Below, in pieces: positions 53,214 to 63,312 of a DNA stretch of 64,000 nt; position 1 is the stretch's first letter, and every line of letters begins with the position of its first letter. The translations under genes and the position numbers were made by a program. Where the stretch lies: the NCBI RefSeq assembly GCF_014712675.1, contig NZ_JACXSI010000010.1, positions 17,262-81,261 of the forward strand. The letters are read 5' to 3'. This DNA is from Peribacillus faecalis. Its GTDB lineage: Bacteria; Bacillota; Bacilli; Bacillales; DSM-1321. The notes under the pieces are model-generated. The model was not told where the DNA came from and made no database searches. It saw nothing but the letters and a program-made list of their open reading frames with translations.

Positions 53214-53374
53214 ATAAATCCCCCTTATTTATATAATACCCCAAACAGTTCTTTACTCAAATAATAAAATCAGGGACTTTATACAAGCTTTCGAAAATAC
53301 ATAATTGTATTAACCATTAAAATCAGCGGATTATTATAAAAGGTATAGGTGACCAAATTAATGAAAATCTCTAC

Positions 53375-53413
53375 ATAAAAAAGAACTCTATTTCGTATAG
53401 AATTAGAGTTCTT
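53375..53413 (-). terminator. Terminator of the gltAB operon
   Basis: AAGAACTCTA/TAGAGTTCTT (53381-53390 with 53404-53413) followed by six T on the minus strand. Confidence 0.9.
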
Positions 53414-53419
53414 AATCTT

Positions 53420-54907
53420 TTATAAAGCAACTTTTTCTATTTGTGCTTGTAAAAATTGATGAACACTCGCTGCCGCTTCTCTTCCTTCTTTAATTGCCCA
53501 AACTACTAAACTTTGCCCACGGCGTGCATCTCCCGCTGTGAAAACGCCCGGTACGTTAGTTTCGTATGTTTTTGCAGAAGCATGGATGCGATTGCGAATC
53601 ACATCGACACCGAATTGTGCCGGAAGGGCTCTCTCAACGCCTTCAAAACCGATTGCCACAAATACATGTTGCGCCGGCCAAATGCGTTCCGTTCCTGGGA
53701 GCTCCTCGAAATATTCATAGCCTTCATCGCTGACCACTTTCTCCATCTGGATAGTGTGAAGCTCCTTCACGTGACCATTCTCATCCTTCACGATTTTCTT
53801 CGTTTGAATGCAATACTCACGAGGATCATAGCCCTTCACTTCTTTCGTCTCTTCGTAGGAATAATCGAGTGTAAACACATTCGGATCGCGCGGCCATTGC
53901 GTTTCTTCCGTACGCTCTGCCGGTAATGCCGGGTGTTTACCGAATTGATATACAGATTTGCAATTTTGGCGAATAGCTGTAGCGACACAGTCGGCACCAG
54001 TGTCACCTCCACCGATGACGATGACATCTTTGCCTTCCATATTTAACGCTTTGCCATCTTCAAAATTCGAATCAAGCAAACTTTTCGTTACATCTGTTAA
54101 ATAGTCCATCGCCAAATGAATGCCTTTAGCATCGGCACCTTCCATATTTAATATTCGATGTTTTTGCGCACCTGTACATAAGATGACTGCATCATATAAT
54201 GAACGTAACGCTTCCGGTTCGACATCTACTCCGATATTGACGCCGCATCGAAATTCAATGCCTTCTTTTTTCAGCAAGTTTACACGTCGTTCAATTACTT
54301 CTTTTTCAAGCTTCATATTCGGGATGCCGTACATAAGTAAGCCGCCGGGACGGTCAGCACGTTCAAAAACCGTCACTTTATGGCCGTGCTGATTCAGCTC
54401 ATCTGCTGCCGCTAAGCCGGCAGGGCCGGAACCGATTATCGCTACTGTTTTACCGGAGCGACGTTGCGGTATTCTCAGAACAATCCAGCCGTTTTCAAAT
54501 CCTTTGTCGATGATTGTGCGCTCAATCGACTTAATTGCAACTGCCGGTTCTGAGATTGCTAAAGTACATGAACCCTCACAAGGCGCCGGACAAACGCGCC
54601 CTGTGAACTCAGGAAAGTTATTCGTCAAATGCAGGCGATCTAAAGCTTCCTTCCATTGCCCCTTGTAAACAAGGTCATTCCACTCAGGAATCACATTGTT
54701 GATTGGGCACCCTGCCGCTCTGCCCTGAATTTCGACACCCATATGGCAAAAGGGCGTACCGCAATCCATACAACGCGCTCCTTGTGTGCGCAATGACTCA
54801 TCTGACAGCCGAGAAGAATACTCTTTCCAATTGGAGATTCTTTTTTTTGCCGGTTGCTCTTGAACCTTTTCCCGTTTATACTCCATAAATCCTGTTGGTT
54901 TCCCCAT
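53420..54907 (-). CDS. gltB: Glutamate synthase small (beta) subunit
   Basis: 495 residues. N-terminal Cys clusters CMDCGTPFC...GCPINN and CPAPCEGSC hold two 4Fe-4S centres; GSGPAGLAAADEL binds FAD and GGGDTGADCVATA binds NADPH. It feeds electrons from NADPH to the large subunit for glutamine + 2-oxoglutarate to two glutamate. Called GltB in B. subtilis, GltD in enterics. Twenty bases after the large subunit gene. Confidence 0.95.
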   Translation of the reverse strand: MGKPTGFMEYKREKVQEQPAKKRISNWKEYSSRLSDESLRTQGARCMDCGTPFCHMGVEIQGRAAGCPINNVIPEWNDLVYKGQWKEALDRLHLTNNFPEFTGRVCPAPCEGSCTLAISEPAVAIKSIERTIIDKGFENGWIVLRIPQRRSGKTVAIIGSGPAGLAAADELNQHGHKVTVFERADRPGGLLMYGIPNMKLEKEVIERRVNLLKKEGIEFRCGVNIGVDVEPEALRSLYDAVILCTGAQKHRILNMEGADAKGIHLAMDYLTDVTKSLLDSNFEDGKALNMEGKDVIVIGGGDTGADCVATAIRQNCKSVYQFGKHPALPAERTEETQWPRDPNVFTLDYSYEETKEVKGYDPREYCIQTKKIVKDENGHVKELHTIQMEKVVSDEGYEYFEELPGTERIWPAQHVFVAIGFEGVERALPAQFGVDVIRNRIHASAKTYETNVPGVFTAGDARRGQSLVVWAIKEGREAAASVHQFLQAQIEKVAL

Positions 54908-54927
54908 CTTAGAACCCTCCTCTTTTG

Positions 54928-57900
54928 TTAAGATGTCGCTTCCACAAATGCCTGCATTTCCGCTTTTTCTTCTGTTAAGCCCTGCATTTTATGAAAATTA
55001 ATCTTATCAATCATTTTTTGATAATCAGTCGGTACCACTTTGACAAACTGAGGCACAATTTCTTTCCAATTTCCTAAAATCTCAGCAGCTAACGAACTGT
55101 TCGTTTGTTCAGCGTGCTCCAAGATCAGCTTGCGCACTTCTGCTATTTCTTCTTTATCCTCAACCTCTGCAAATTCAATCATTTCAATATTGCACTGGGC
55201 TTTGAACGCGGCCGGATTAGAAGGCAGTACATAAGCAATACCACCGGACATACCAGCACCGAAGTTTTTGCCGACATCGCCTAAAATGACAATTCGTCCG
55301 CCCGTCATGTACTCACAGCCATGATCGCCTATACCCTCAACAACAATGTCTGCTCCTGAATTACGCACCGCAAACCGGTGTCCCGCCCGACCGTTAATAA
55401 ATGCCTGACCGCTTGTAGCTCCGTATAAGCATACGTTGCCGGCAATGACATTTTTCTCATAATCGCCTTTAAAAGGAGCGATTGCTGCCACTTTTCCTCC
55501 TGACAAGCCTTTGCCGAAATAATCATTGACGTCTCCCGTTACCGTCATCGTCATTCCGCGGGGAATAAATGCGCCGAAGCTTTGGCCGGCAGATCCGTTA
55601 AATTTGAGATGAATGGTATGATCAGGCAAGCCTGATTCTCCGTATTTACGGGAAATTTCACTGCCGATTATCGTCCCCATAACACGATTAACATTTTTAA
55701 TTGGGAACTCCATCGTCACTTTGCGCTGTTTCAGGATAGCTTCATCAAGATGCGGCAACAGATGGACCATATCGAAGCTTTGTTCGATGCCGTGATCCTG
55801 CTGTCTTTGCTTCGTGCGGGCTCCTTGTACTTGATGAAGCAAAGGAGTCACATCTAATTGGCTTGCCTTCCAATGATTTTTCATTTTATCGGATAGCTTC
55901 AGCACATCTGTGCGACCGACCATTTCATCGACTGTACGGAAGCCTAGTACAGACATATATTCACGCATCTCTTCTGCGACAAAACGCATATAATTGACTA
56001 CATGATCAGCGCTTCCTGTAAATTTCTTTTGCAATTCCGGATTTTGTGTCGCTACGCCGACAGGACAAGTATCCATATGGCAGACACGCATCATCACGCA
56101 TCCCATAACGACTAACGGAGCTGTTGCGAATGCATATTCCTCAGCACCAAGCAGCGCCGCCATGACAACATCTTTCCCGGTCATCAATTTGCCGTCCGTT
56201 TCAAGCGTCACGCGATCCCGCAAACCATTCAACATCAATGTTTGATGTGCTTCAGCAAGACCCAGTTCCCATGGAAGCCCTGTATGCTGAATAGACGTTT
56301 TTGGTGAAGCACCGGTACCGCCGTCATATCCGGAAATAACGATAACATCGGCGGCTCCTTTCGCTACGCCGGCCGCAATTGTACCTACGCCCGATTTTGA
56401 AACGAGCTTTACAGAAATTCGGGCTTTACGATTGGCATTTTTCAAATCGTGAATTAATTGAGCCATATCTTCAATTGAATAGATATCATGGTGTGGCGGC
56501 GGAGAAATCAATCCTACTCCAGGTGTCGAACCGCGCACTTCCGCTACCCACGGATATACTTTATTTCCTGGCAATTGTCCACCTTCACCTGGTTTAGCCC
56601 CTTGTGCCATCTTGATTTGTAATTCTTCCGCATTAACTAAATAGTGTGATTTCACACCAAAGCGACCAGAAGCAATTTGTTTGATAGCACTTCGGCGGTT
56701 GTCGCCATTCTCATCTAATATATAACGAGATGAGTCTTCCCCGCCCTCACCGGAATTCGAGCGCCCACCGAGACGGTTCATGGCAATCGCCAATGTTTCA
56801 TGTGCCTGTTTAGAAATCGAACCGAAAGACATCGCTCCAGATTTAAAGCGTTTAACAATTGATTCAACCGGTTCAACCTCTTCTAATGGAATTCTGCGTT
56901 CAGCCTTTTTGAAGTCGAATAAGTTACGCAAAAATCCGATTTGCTCTTCATTTGCCATTTCTGCATATTGCAAATACAGTTTATAATCATTTTTACGTGT
57001 CGCCCATTGTAGTGTATGAATCGTTTTCGGATTGAAAGCATGGTGTTCGCCATTTGCGCGCCATTGGAATTGAGATCCGGATTCCAGCTCGCTGTTCAAT
57101 GACTCGACAGCCTGTCGGTGGCGTCGTTTCGCTTCTTCAGCAATTGTATCCAAACCGATTCCGTCAATTTGCGATGTCGTGCCTGTGAAGTGCTCCTCAA
57201 CAACGGCTTTACTGATTCCTACTGCTTCAAATACTTGCGCTCCTCTATATGACTGAACAGTGGAAATACCCATTTTTGACATTACTTTGACAACGCCTTC
57301 TGCAATCCCTTTGCGGAATTTGTTGACTGCTAATGGATAGTCCATATTTAAATGGTTCTTTTCGATCGCTTCCTGAATTGTTGCGTATGCTAAGTATGGA
57401 TTAATGGCATCCGCGCCAAAACTGATTAAAGCAGCAAAGTGATGAACTTCTCTCGCCTCTGCACTATTGACAATCAAACTTGCCTTTGTGCGTAAACCTT
57501 CGCGAATCAAGTGTTGATGCAAACTGCTGACAGCAAGCAACATCGGCACTGTCGGCATGCTTGTATCTTCACTGTTATCACAAAGCATGATTAACGTAAA
57601 GCCATCTTCAATCGCTTTAACTGTCTGTTTGCGGATTCGCACCAATTCCGTTTCTAGGGTGTCTTTCAATTCAAGCGAGATTGTTGTCGCTTGGAAATCT
57701 TTTTCGTAATTATATAGAAGCTGGTTATATTCACCGTTCGTCAAAATCGGCGTCTCCAAAAAGATGCGGCGGGCATTTAATTCATTCGGATGCAACAAAT
57801 TGCCTTCCTTGCCGAGCATCGTCATTGTAGATGTCACGACATGCTCACGAATAGCATCAATCGGCGGGTTCGTTACTTGAGCAAACAGCTGCTTAAAATA

Positions 57901-59418
57901 ATTGAATAATGATTGCGGACGGTCAGACAAAACAGCAAGCGGTGTATCATTCCCCATTGAACCGAGCGGATCTTTACCTTCAGCCGCTAACGGAACAAGA
58001 TTTTTTTTGATGTCTTCGTACGTATAGCCATATATTTTTTGACGCAATGACAAATCATCCAACACAACAGCTTCTTCCTGTTCTGCTTCCAGTCTTACCA
58101 TATTATCATCCAGCCATTTCTGATAAGGCTGTTCGGCAGTCATTTCTGCCTTCAACTCGTCATCAGAGATGATTTTGCCTTTTTCAATATCAATTAACAG
58201 CATATTGCCCGGACTTAAGTAGTCTTTCAATACGACATCTTCATCACGGACATCAATCACACCTGTTTCTGAAGAAAAAATAACATGATCATCTTTCGTT
58301 ACATACAAACGCCCCGGACGTAAACCATTACGGTCCAGAATGGCACCAATTTGCTTCCCGTCTGTGAAACAAATCGCTGAAGGACCATCCCACGGTTCCA
58401 TCATACTGGCATGATATTGATAAAACGCTTTCCTTTCCTGAGATATTCGAGGATTTTCCGTCCACGGCTCAGGTATAAGCATCATAGCAGCATGCGCCGG
58501 TGTCCGGCCTGATAACACAAAAAACTCAAAAGCATTATCAAGCATTGATGAATCTGAACCGGTTGTATCAATAATAGGCAGAATTTTCTGCAAATCATCT
58601 CCGAACGCTTCCGATACAAACTGTTGCTCACGAGCGCGCATCCAATTTATATTGCCTCGTAAAGTATTGATTTCACCATTATGAATGATGTAGCGATTCG
58701 GGTGCGCACGTTTCCAAGAAGGAAATGTGTTTGTTGAATAGCGGGAATGAACAAGCGCAAACGCCGATACAAATCGCTCATCTTGAAGGTCCTTATAGAA
58801 GCTGCTCACTTCTTCCGGCGCCAACAAACCTTTGAATACCATTGTCTGACTCGAAAAGCTCGGACAATAAAATTCAAAACCTTGTTTTTCTGTCCAATGC
58901 TCTAACTGCTTGCGGATTACATACAGTTTACGTTCAAAAGCCAGTCGGTCAGAGGCATTTTTACGGACGAATACTTGGCGGACAACCGGTGCAGTAGAGC
59001 CGGAAATATCGCTTAGTCCATCTTTATTCGTCGGAGCCGTACGCCAGCCGATTAACATCTGGTTTTCCTCTTCAATCAACTCGTTCATTTTCGCCTCAAT
59101 TGCAAAACGCTCTTCATCGTTGTCTGTGAAAAATAATTGTCCGACTCCATACTCCCCTGTTTCAGGCAGTTGCAGTTCTGGACAAGTAATCCGATAAAAT
59201 GCATCAGGAATTTGTACCATGATACCTGCGCCGTCACCCGTTCCGTCTCCACCGCGTCCGGCACGGTGCTCAAGACGGCAAAGCATTTCCAAACCGTTCT
59301 TCACGATCTCATGTGATGGGATTCCTTTAAAATTGACGTACATACCAATCCCGCACGCATCTTTTTCAAAATCCGGCGAATATAGTCCCTGCGCTTTTGG
59401 ATATTGATGAAAGTTCAT
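54928..59418 (-). CDS. gltA: Glutamate synthase large (alpha) subunit
   Basis: 1496 residues. After a 21-residue propeptide the catalytic Cys22 (DACGIGMYV) begins the class II glutaminase domain. Next come the central domain, the FMN-binding synthase barrel (GGEDSSRY..., KPGEGGQLPG) with a 3Fe-4S cluster in VCHMDTCPVGVAT, and the GXGXG helix domain (GHRFAVRNSGADIVVEG). Ammonia from glutamine travels through a tunnel to 2-oxoglutarate. Named GltA in B. subtilis (GltB in enterics). Divergent from gltC, which should activate it when glutamate is short. Confidence 0.96.
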   Translation of the reverse strand: MNFHQYPKAQGLYSPDFEKDACGIGMYVNFKGIPSHEIVKNGLEMLCRLEHRAGRGGDGTGDGAGIMVQIPDAFYRITCPELQLPETGEYGVGQLFFTDNDEERFAIEAKMNELIEEENQMLIGWRTAPTNKDGLSDISGSTAPVVRQVFVRKNASDRLAFERKLYVIRKQLEHWTEKQGFEFYCPSFSSQTMVFKGLLAPEEVSSFYKDLQDERFVSAFALVHSRYSTNTFPSWKRAHPNRYIIHNGEINTLRGNINWMRAREQQFVSEAFGDDLQKILPIIDTTGSDSSMLDNAFEFFVLSGRTPAHAAMMLIPEPWTENPRISQERKAFYQYHASMMEPWDGPSAICFTDGKQIGAILDRNGLRPGRLYVTKDDHVIFSSETGVIDVRDEDVVLKDYLSPGNMLLIDIEKGKIISDDELKAEMTAEQPYQKWLDDNMVRLEAEQEEAVVLDDLSLRQKIYGYTYEDIKKNLVPLAAEGKDPLGSMGNDTPLAVLSDRPQSLFNYFKQLFAQVTNPPIDAIREHVVTSTMTMLGKEGNLLHPNELNARRIFLETPILTNGEYNQLLYNYEKDFQATTISLELKDTLETELVRIRKQTVKAIEDGFTLIMLCDNSEDTSMPTVPMLLAVSSLHQHLIREGLRTKASLIVNSAEAREVHHFAALISFGADAINPYLAYATIQEAIEKNHLNMDYPLAVNKFRKGIAEGVVKVMSKMGISTVQSYRGAQVFEAVGISKAVVEEHFTGTTSQIDGIGLDTIAEEAKRRHRQAVESLNSELESGSQFQWRANGEHHAFNPKTIHTLQWATRKNDYKLYLQYAEMANEEQIGFLRNLFDFKKAERRIPLEEVEPVESIVKRFKSGAMSFGSISKQAHETLAIAMNRLGGRSNSGEGGEDSSRYILDENGDNRRSAIKQIASGRFGVKSHYLVNAEELQIKMAQGAKPGEGGQLPGNKVYPWVAEVRGSTPGVGLISPPPHHDIYSIEDMAQLIHDLKNANRKARISVKLVSKSGVGTIAAGVAKGAADVIVISGYDGGTGASPKTSIQHTGLPWELGLAEAHQTLMLNGLRDRVTLETDGKLMTGKDVVMAALLGAEEYAFATAPLVVMGCVMMRVCHMDTCPVGVATQNPELQKKFTGSADHVVNYMRFVAEEMREYMSVLGFRTVDEMVGRTDVLKLSDKMKNHWKASQLDVTPLLHQVQGARTKQRQQDHGIEQSFDMVHLLPHLDEAILKQRKVTMEFPIKNVNRVMGTIIGSEISRKYGESGLPDHTIHLKFNGSAGQSFGAFIPRGMTMTVTGDVNDYFGKGLSGGKVAAIAPFKGDYEKNVIAGNVCLYGATSGQAFINGRAGHRFAVRNSGADIVVEGIGDHGCEYMTGGRIVILGDVGKNFGAGMSGGIAYVLPSNPAAFKAQCNIEMIEFAEVEDKEEIAEVRKLILEHAEQTNSSLAAEILGNWKEIVPQFVKVVPTDYQKMIDKINFHKMQGLTEEKAEMQAFVEATS

Positions 59419-59503
59419 ATCTATTCCTCCAAATCTATCATAGCTTATTTACATTTTAGAATTTTCACACTAATATAAACAATATATAAATTAGAAGGAA
59501 TTA

Positions 59504-59518
59504 ATCTAATTATTAGAT
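59504..59518. promoter_or_regulatory. GltC-type LysR operator
   Basis: ATCTAATTATTAGAT, a palindrome with the T-N11-A core of LysR sites, lies 17-31 bases before the gltC start and 86-100 before gltA. It resembles the ATCT...AGAT boxes of the B. subtilis gltC-gltA intergenic region as I recall them. Confidence 0.7.
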
Positions 59519-59534
59519 GAATGGAGGAAAAACA

Positions 59535-60437
59535 TTGGAATTACGGCAATTACAATACTTTGTGGAAGTTGCAAAAAGGGAACATATTTCTCAAGCAGCT
59601 GACAATTTGAATGTCGCTCAATCAGCTGTGAGCCGTCAAATCTCAAATCTGGAGGCGGAATTGGGAACGCCTCTTTTCGAGCGAGTCGGCAGAAACGTTA
59701 GGCTGACACCGATCGGAAAAATCTTTTTGGAGCATACCGTTACCGCTTTAAAAGCAATCGATTTTGCCGCTAAGCAAGTAGAAGAATATTTGAACCCGGA
59801 AAAAGGAATCATTAAGATTGGTTTCCCGACCAGTTTGGCCAGCTATGTCTTACCGAATGTCATATCGGCTTTCAAAAAGGAATTTCCCGATATTTCATTC
59901 CATTTAAGACAAGGATCGTACAAGTACTTAATTGAGGCGGTAAAAAACCGAGAGTTGAATCTCGCTTTTCTGGGACCGCTTCCGCCTAAAGATGAAGCGA
60001 TTATTCCAACAGTACTGTTCAGCGAGAAGTTTTATGCCCTGCTTCCTGCTAATCATCCGCTCACAAACAATAGCCAGCTATATTTAGTCGATTTTCGGGA
60101 TGAAGATTTTGTTTTGTTTCCTGAAGGTTACATTCTCAATAAAGTAGCAGTCGATGCTTGCAGAGCTGCAGGATTTATTCCTAAGATCAATTCGGAAGGC
60201 GAAGATATGGATGCTCTTAAAGGGCTGGTATCAGCAGGGATCGGCATTACTTTACTCCCGGAAAGCTCATTATACGATTCGATGCCGCGGTATACGGTAA
60301 AGATACCGATCGCCTCACCTGCGATTACGCGAACTGTAGGCATCATTTCACCGTCAAACCGGGATATCTCTCCATCTGAGCAAGTGTTTTTGAATTTTGT
60401 TAAAGAATTTTTCTACAAATTGGCCAAGTTCGGCTAA
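59535..60437 (+). CDS. gltC: LysR-family activator of glutamate synthase, GltC
   Basis: 300 residues, taking the TTG at 59535 as start: GGAGGAAAAACATTG has ideal spacing and the product then opens MELRQLQYFVEVAKREH, as in B. subtilis GltC (also 300 residues). The helix-turn-helix (AADNLNVAQSAVSRQISNLE) and effector domain (GFPTSLASYVLPNVISAFKKEFP; FVLFPEGYIL; EGEDMDALKGLVSAGIGITLLPES) align closely from memory. It is divergent from gltA with an operator between. In B. subtilis it senses 2-oxoglutarate/glutamate through contact with glutamate dehydrogenase. Confidence 0.92.
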   Translation: MELRQLQYFVEVAKREHISQAADNLNVAQSAVSRQISNLEAELGTPLFERVGRNVRLTPIGKIFLEHTVTALKAIDFAAKQVEEYLNPEKGIIKIGFPTSLASYVLPNVISAFKKEFPDISFHLRQGSYKYLIEAVKNRELNLAFLGPLPPKDEAIIPTVLFSEKFYALLPANHPLTNNSQLYLVDFRDEDFVLFPEGYILNKVAVDACRAAGFIPKINSEGEDMDALKGLVSAGIGITLLPESSLYDSMPRYTVKIPIASPAITRTVGIISPSNRDISPSEQVFLNFVKEFFYKLAKFG

Positions 60438-60504
60438 CAGACTTAGGTTTTCCAAGTCTTTACTAAAGTTAAAACAATTGAAAATATCATTTGTTACATT
60501 GCAA

Positions 60505-60537
60505 AAAGACGAAATCAATAGGATTTCGCCTTTTTTA
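60505..60537. terminator. Bidirectional terminator between gltC and uppP
   Basis: CGAAATC/GATTTCG with flanking AAAAAG and CTTTTTT runs, five-base loop. Confidence 0.9.
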
Positions 60538-60540
60538 ATA

Positions 60541-61359
60541 TTATCGGAAAAAGATTAATAGCAGCGTACCGACAATAAAGCAGTAATATGAGAAATATAC
60601 TAACTTGCCGTTTTTCATAATGCCCATAAACCATCTCATTGCGAAGTAAGTCATCAGCAATGTTGCAATGAAAGCAGCTGCATAAGGAACCGCTAAGTCC
60701 GCCTTATTCGGCTCTCCCAAGAAGTCGGAAATACCTAAAACAACCCCGCCTAAACTGACCGGGATATATAGCATGAACGAAAAACGCAAAGCTGTCTCCT
60801 GATTCATTCCGACAGCCAAAGCTGAAATAATTGTTGCACCTGAACGGCTAATTCCCGGTGTCAAAGCGACCGCTTGTCCCAGGCCAACAATAACCGCATC
60901 CTTCGTCGTTAAATCGCCATCGCGCTTCGTGCCGCGAATATTGCGAATTAGCCAAAGAGCAATACCTGTTACAAATAACGTAATCGCAATCGTAGTCATG
61001 CTTGTGCTATCAGCGATGAAATCACTAAGCAATACCCCGAGTACGCCGGCAGGAATCGAACCGATTACAACAAACATAGCAAACCTAAAATCTGCTAAAT
61101 ATTGTTGCTCCCGAGTTTTAATATATTTCAATGTGTTCACGATTAAGCGACTGATATCTTGACGATAAATAAATAGAATCGCCACTAAAGACGCTGTATT
61201 AGTTAAAATCGCAAATGTAAATCCTTGCTCCCCTACACCAAGTATATTACTGGCAATCATTACATGCCCGCTTGATGATACAGGAATCGGCTCTGTAAAG
61301 CCTTGAACCAAGCCTATGATAATCATTTTAATCATAAGCAAAAAATCGAAGTTTTCCAT
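60541..61359 (-). CDS. uppP: Undecaprenyl-diphosphatase UppP (BacA family)
   Basis: 272 residues from the ATG at 61357-61359 (MENFDFLLMIKMIIIGLVQG). The two BacA signatures are present: GFTEPIPVSSSGHV and PGISRSGATI, which build the phosphatase site in the membrane. It recycles undecaprenyl pyrophosphate to the monophosphate carrier for cell-wall synthesis and gives bacitracin resistance when abundant. The first motif has P-I-P where most members read LPVSSSGH. Monocistronic. Confidence 0.93.
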   Translation of the reverse strand: MENFDFLLMIKMIIIGLVQGFTEPIPVSSSGHVMIASNILGVGEQGFTFAILTNTASLVAILFIYRQDISRLIVNTLKYIKTREQQYLADFRFAMFVVIGSIPAGVLGVLLSDFIADSTSMTTIAITLFVTGIALWLIRNIRGTKRDGDLTTKDAVIVGLGQAVALTPGISRSGATIISALAVGMNQETALRFSFMLYIPVSLGGVVLGISDFLGEPNKADLAVPYAAAFIATLLMTYFAMRWFMGIMKNGKLVYFSYYCFIVGTLLLIFFR

Positions 61360-61465
61360 TCCATCCACCCTTTATTATAGCCTGCAATCTATATCATAAG
61401 TTTGCTTTCGGTTAAGCAAACATTATTAATTATACAGTACTATTATTGAAATTGCGAAAAAACTT

Positions 61466-61690
61466 AGAAAAACCGTCACCGGTCCTTTTTCATTTTTGAT
61501 TTCACTTCTTGATTTAACTTCAATGAAAAAGGAGGCATGCGGGAGGACTAAGACGAACCGCACGAGAAACCCGTTTTTGGTTTCTTGGGTGGGATGGCTT
61601 AGGACCAAGCATGGCAGGTGTAAGGTTAGACAGTTATCCAGGTACAAATTATATGCTTTCTTATCTTTTCAGAAAACCGTCATCGGTCCT
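61466..61690 (+). repeat. Interspersed structured repeat R3
   Basis: Starts AGAAAAACCGTCACCGGTCC and ends CAGAAAACCGTCATCGGTCC, so the bracketing direct repeats of R1 recur. CCTTTTTCAT at the left pairs with ATGAAAAAGG, 32 bases later. The AGAAACC/GGTTTCT hairpin (61565-61585) and GTGTAAGGTTAGACAGTTATCC are kept. The CATAAG hairpin and the two-hairpin ACGTCC module are missing, making this a shorter copy than R1. Rest of 61360-61771: uppP promoter side and the next terminator. Confidence 0.75.
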
Positions 61691-61712
61691 TTGGATAATA
61701 ATGCACTTACAT

Positions 61713-61749
61713 AAAAAAAGAGCCTGTCAATGAGCTTATATTGCTCTTT
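61713..61749 (-). terminator. Terminator of the HD / zinc-ribbon operon
   Basis: AAAGAGC (61717-61723) pairs with GCTCTTT (61743-61749); seven T on the minus strand follow. Confidence 0.8.
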
Positions 61750-61771
61750 GAAAGACTCTCATATATTTTCT

Positions 61772-62365
61772 TTAATCATTATATAGTTTTTCTCCTGCCA
61801 TTACTTCGATCAGGCTGCGAAACATTCCCCATTCTTCAGGAAAATCATTAATACCAGCTTTACTGATTGGATCATCATCGTCTGTCATAATTTCAACTTG
61901 CCACTGTGTTCCTTCTGTTGCTGATGAACGACGATAAGCAGCATCCCAATTCAAAAGATGAACCCGTTTGAGCTGTTGAACAAAATTGCCGGCGGTTTGT
62001 CTGCTAATTGGCTTTATTTTCTCACCTAATGATATTTCGTACAAATGCTCCCATGACAGTTGCAAATCTTCCATATCAATATTTATATGATAAAAGTCTT
62101 TATACACTTGACCGTAAGAAACTTTGACTGCTTTAATTTTGTTGTACGTAAAATCAATCACTTGTTGTTTCGTCCATTCGAAATGACAATCTCTGCAATA
62201 ATAATCCGGGCTATTCCCTGGATACTGGAGACAGCCTCCCAATTTCACCTTACCTTCTTCCGCTTCAAGAAAAAGCTCATACGTCGGAAGGCCATACACA
62301 AATTCTATTGTATTATTCGAGCCGCAGTTCGGACATGTTCCATAATGAATCCCCTTCTTTGCCAC
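61772..62365 (-). CDS. Zinc-ribbon protein of unknown function
   Basis: 197 residues. Two knuckles, CPNCGSN (about residues 11-17) and CRDCHFEW (about 57-64), form a four-cysteine zinc ribbon; the rest is mixed alpha/beta without a motif I recognise (YNKIKAVKVSYGQVYKDFYHINIDMED; WEVLYEISLGEK-like). The start appears to be a GTG at 62365, seven bases after the HD gene stops, inside AGAGGTGGC, so translation is probably coupled; no in-frame ATG offers a better choice. It probably works with the upstream HD protein. Confidence 0.65.
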   Translation of the reverse strand: MAKKGIHYGTCPNCGSNNTIEFVYGLPTYELFLEAEEGKVKLGGCLQYPGNSPDYYCRDCHFEWTKQQVIDFTYNKIKAVKVSYGQVYKDFYHINIDMEDLQLSWEHLYEISLGEKIKPISRQTAGNFVQQLKRVHLLNWDAAYRRSSATEGTQWQVEIMTDDDDPISKAGINDFPEEWGMFRSLIEVMAGEKLYND

Positions 62366-62371
62366 CTCTTT

Positions 62372-63241
62372 TCACTTTTCGAAAACATCGTGAATTAATT
62401 GATTGTATTCAAGCCAAGCAAGTGTATCTTCGAATTCTTTCAATTTATCGCAAACAGAGCGATGATACCATCCGTGCGCGTTTTTATCCTTTTGGTTAAA
62501 ACGTTCCCACAACTGTTCTCCAATGGCATCATAATCTCGTTTTATCGCACGCATATTCGATAGCTTATCGCCGAGCGTTATCATTTTTGCCTCGATTGGA
62601 GAATCTCCTAAATGGTCGATAAACTCTTGTTTACGTATTTTCCACGTATCAGCAGCCGGCAGATATGTGCGCTTGTTCTCTGTTTCGCATGCCACTAAAT
62701 CTGCAACAACGGAACCGAATTTCTCCTCCAATTCTGCTAACGTGCAATCTGTGTCCTCCAAAATATCGTGCAACACTGACGCTGCAATGACTTTCGCATC
62801 ATTTGTCAGCCCTTTGACGATATGAGCCGTTTCAATCAGATGACCAATATAAGGAATGGTTGTGCCTTTTCGAACCGCTCCTTTATGCCAGTTAGCGGCA
62901 AACTGGTAGGCAGACTCAATGAAATGCGCATCAAAATTCTCGCCGTCTTTCACGTAATCCGGAAATTCTGGGGCAATCCCTGCATTAATCAATCCGTCTA
63001 TTCGCGTTTTTTCAGCATGACCAAATAAAGGATCTCTCGGGTTCAAATCATAATACCAGCAGACAGAATGGTCCTCTTGTTCATCGCCAAGTAATGGACA
63101 ACACCAGCAAAAGAGCTGTTTTTCAGGCAACACTGTATTGGCGGCTCGACAATAAAGATATCCTTCCTCATCTTTACAAACTGGATGTCCGTCATATTCA
63201 TATGTATACACTTTATCCTTATGACTATTAATGGTTTTCAT
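62372..63241 (-). CDS. HD-domain hydrolase resembling SpoT/MESH1 alarmone hydrolases, with Cys-rich N-terminus
   Basis: 289 residues; ATG at 63241 behind AAAGAGGGGA. From about residue 110 the SpoT/MESH1-type HD fold is clear: AYQFAANWHKGAVRKGTTIPYIGHLIETAHIV, then ASVLHDILEDTDCTL (the HD and ED residues) and later MITLGDKLSNMRAI. These enzymes remove the 3' pyrophosphate of (p)ppGpp. The first ~65 residues are unlike MESH1: seven cysteines and a histidine (CKDEEGYLYC, FCWCC, HSVCWYYDLNP) suggest a metal-binding or regulatory module. There is no synthetase domain. It forms an operon with a zinc-ribbon protein. Confidence 0.78.
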   Translation of the reverse strand: MKTINSHKDKVYTYEYDGHPVCKDEEGYLYCRAANTVLPEKQLFCWCCPLLGDEQEDHSVCWYYDLNPRDPLFGHAEKTRIDGLINAGIAPEFPDYVKDGENFDAHFIESAYQFAANWHKGAVRKGTTIPYIGHLIETAHIVKGLTNDAKVIAASVLHDILEDTDCTLAELEEKFGSVVADLVACETENKRTYLPAADTWKIRKQEFIDHLGDSPIEAKMITLGDKLSNMRAIKRDYDAIGEQLWERFNQKDKNAHGWYHRSVCDKLKEFEDTLAWLEYNQLIHDVFEK

Positions 63242-63312
63242 AATATCCCCTCTTTAACTTTTTACAAAACTATTCTTTAATCCATTTCCCATCATTTTGC
63301 AGATTAAAACAT

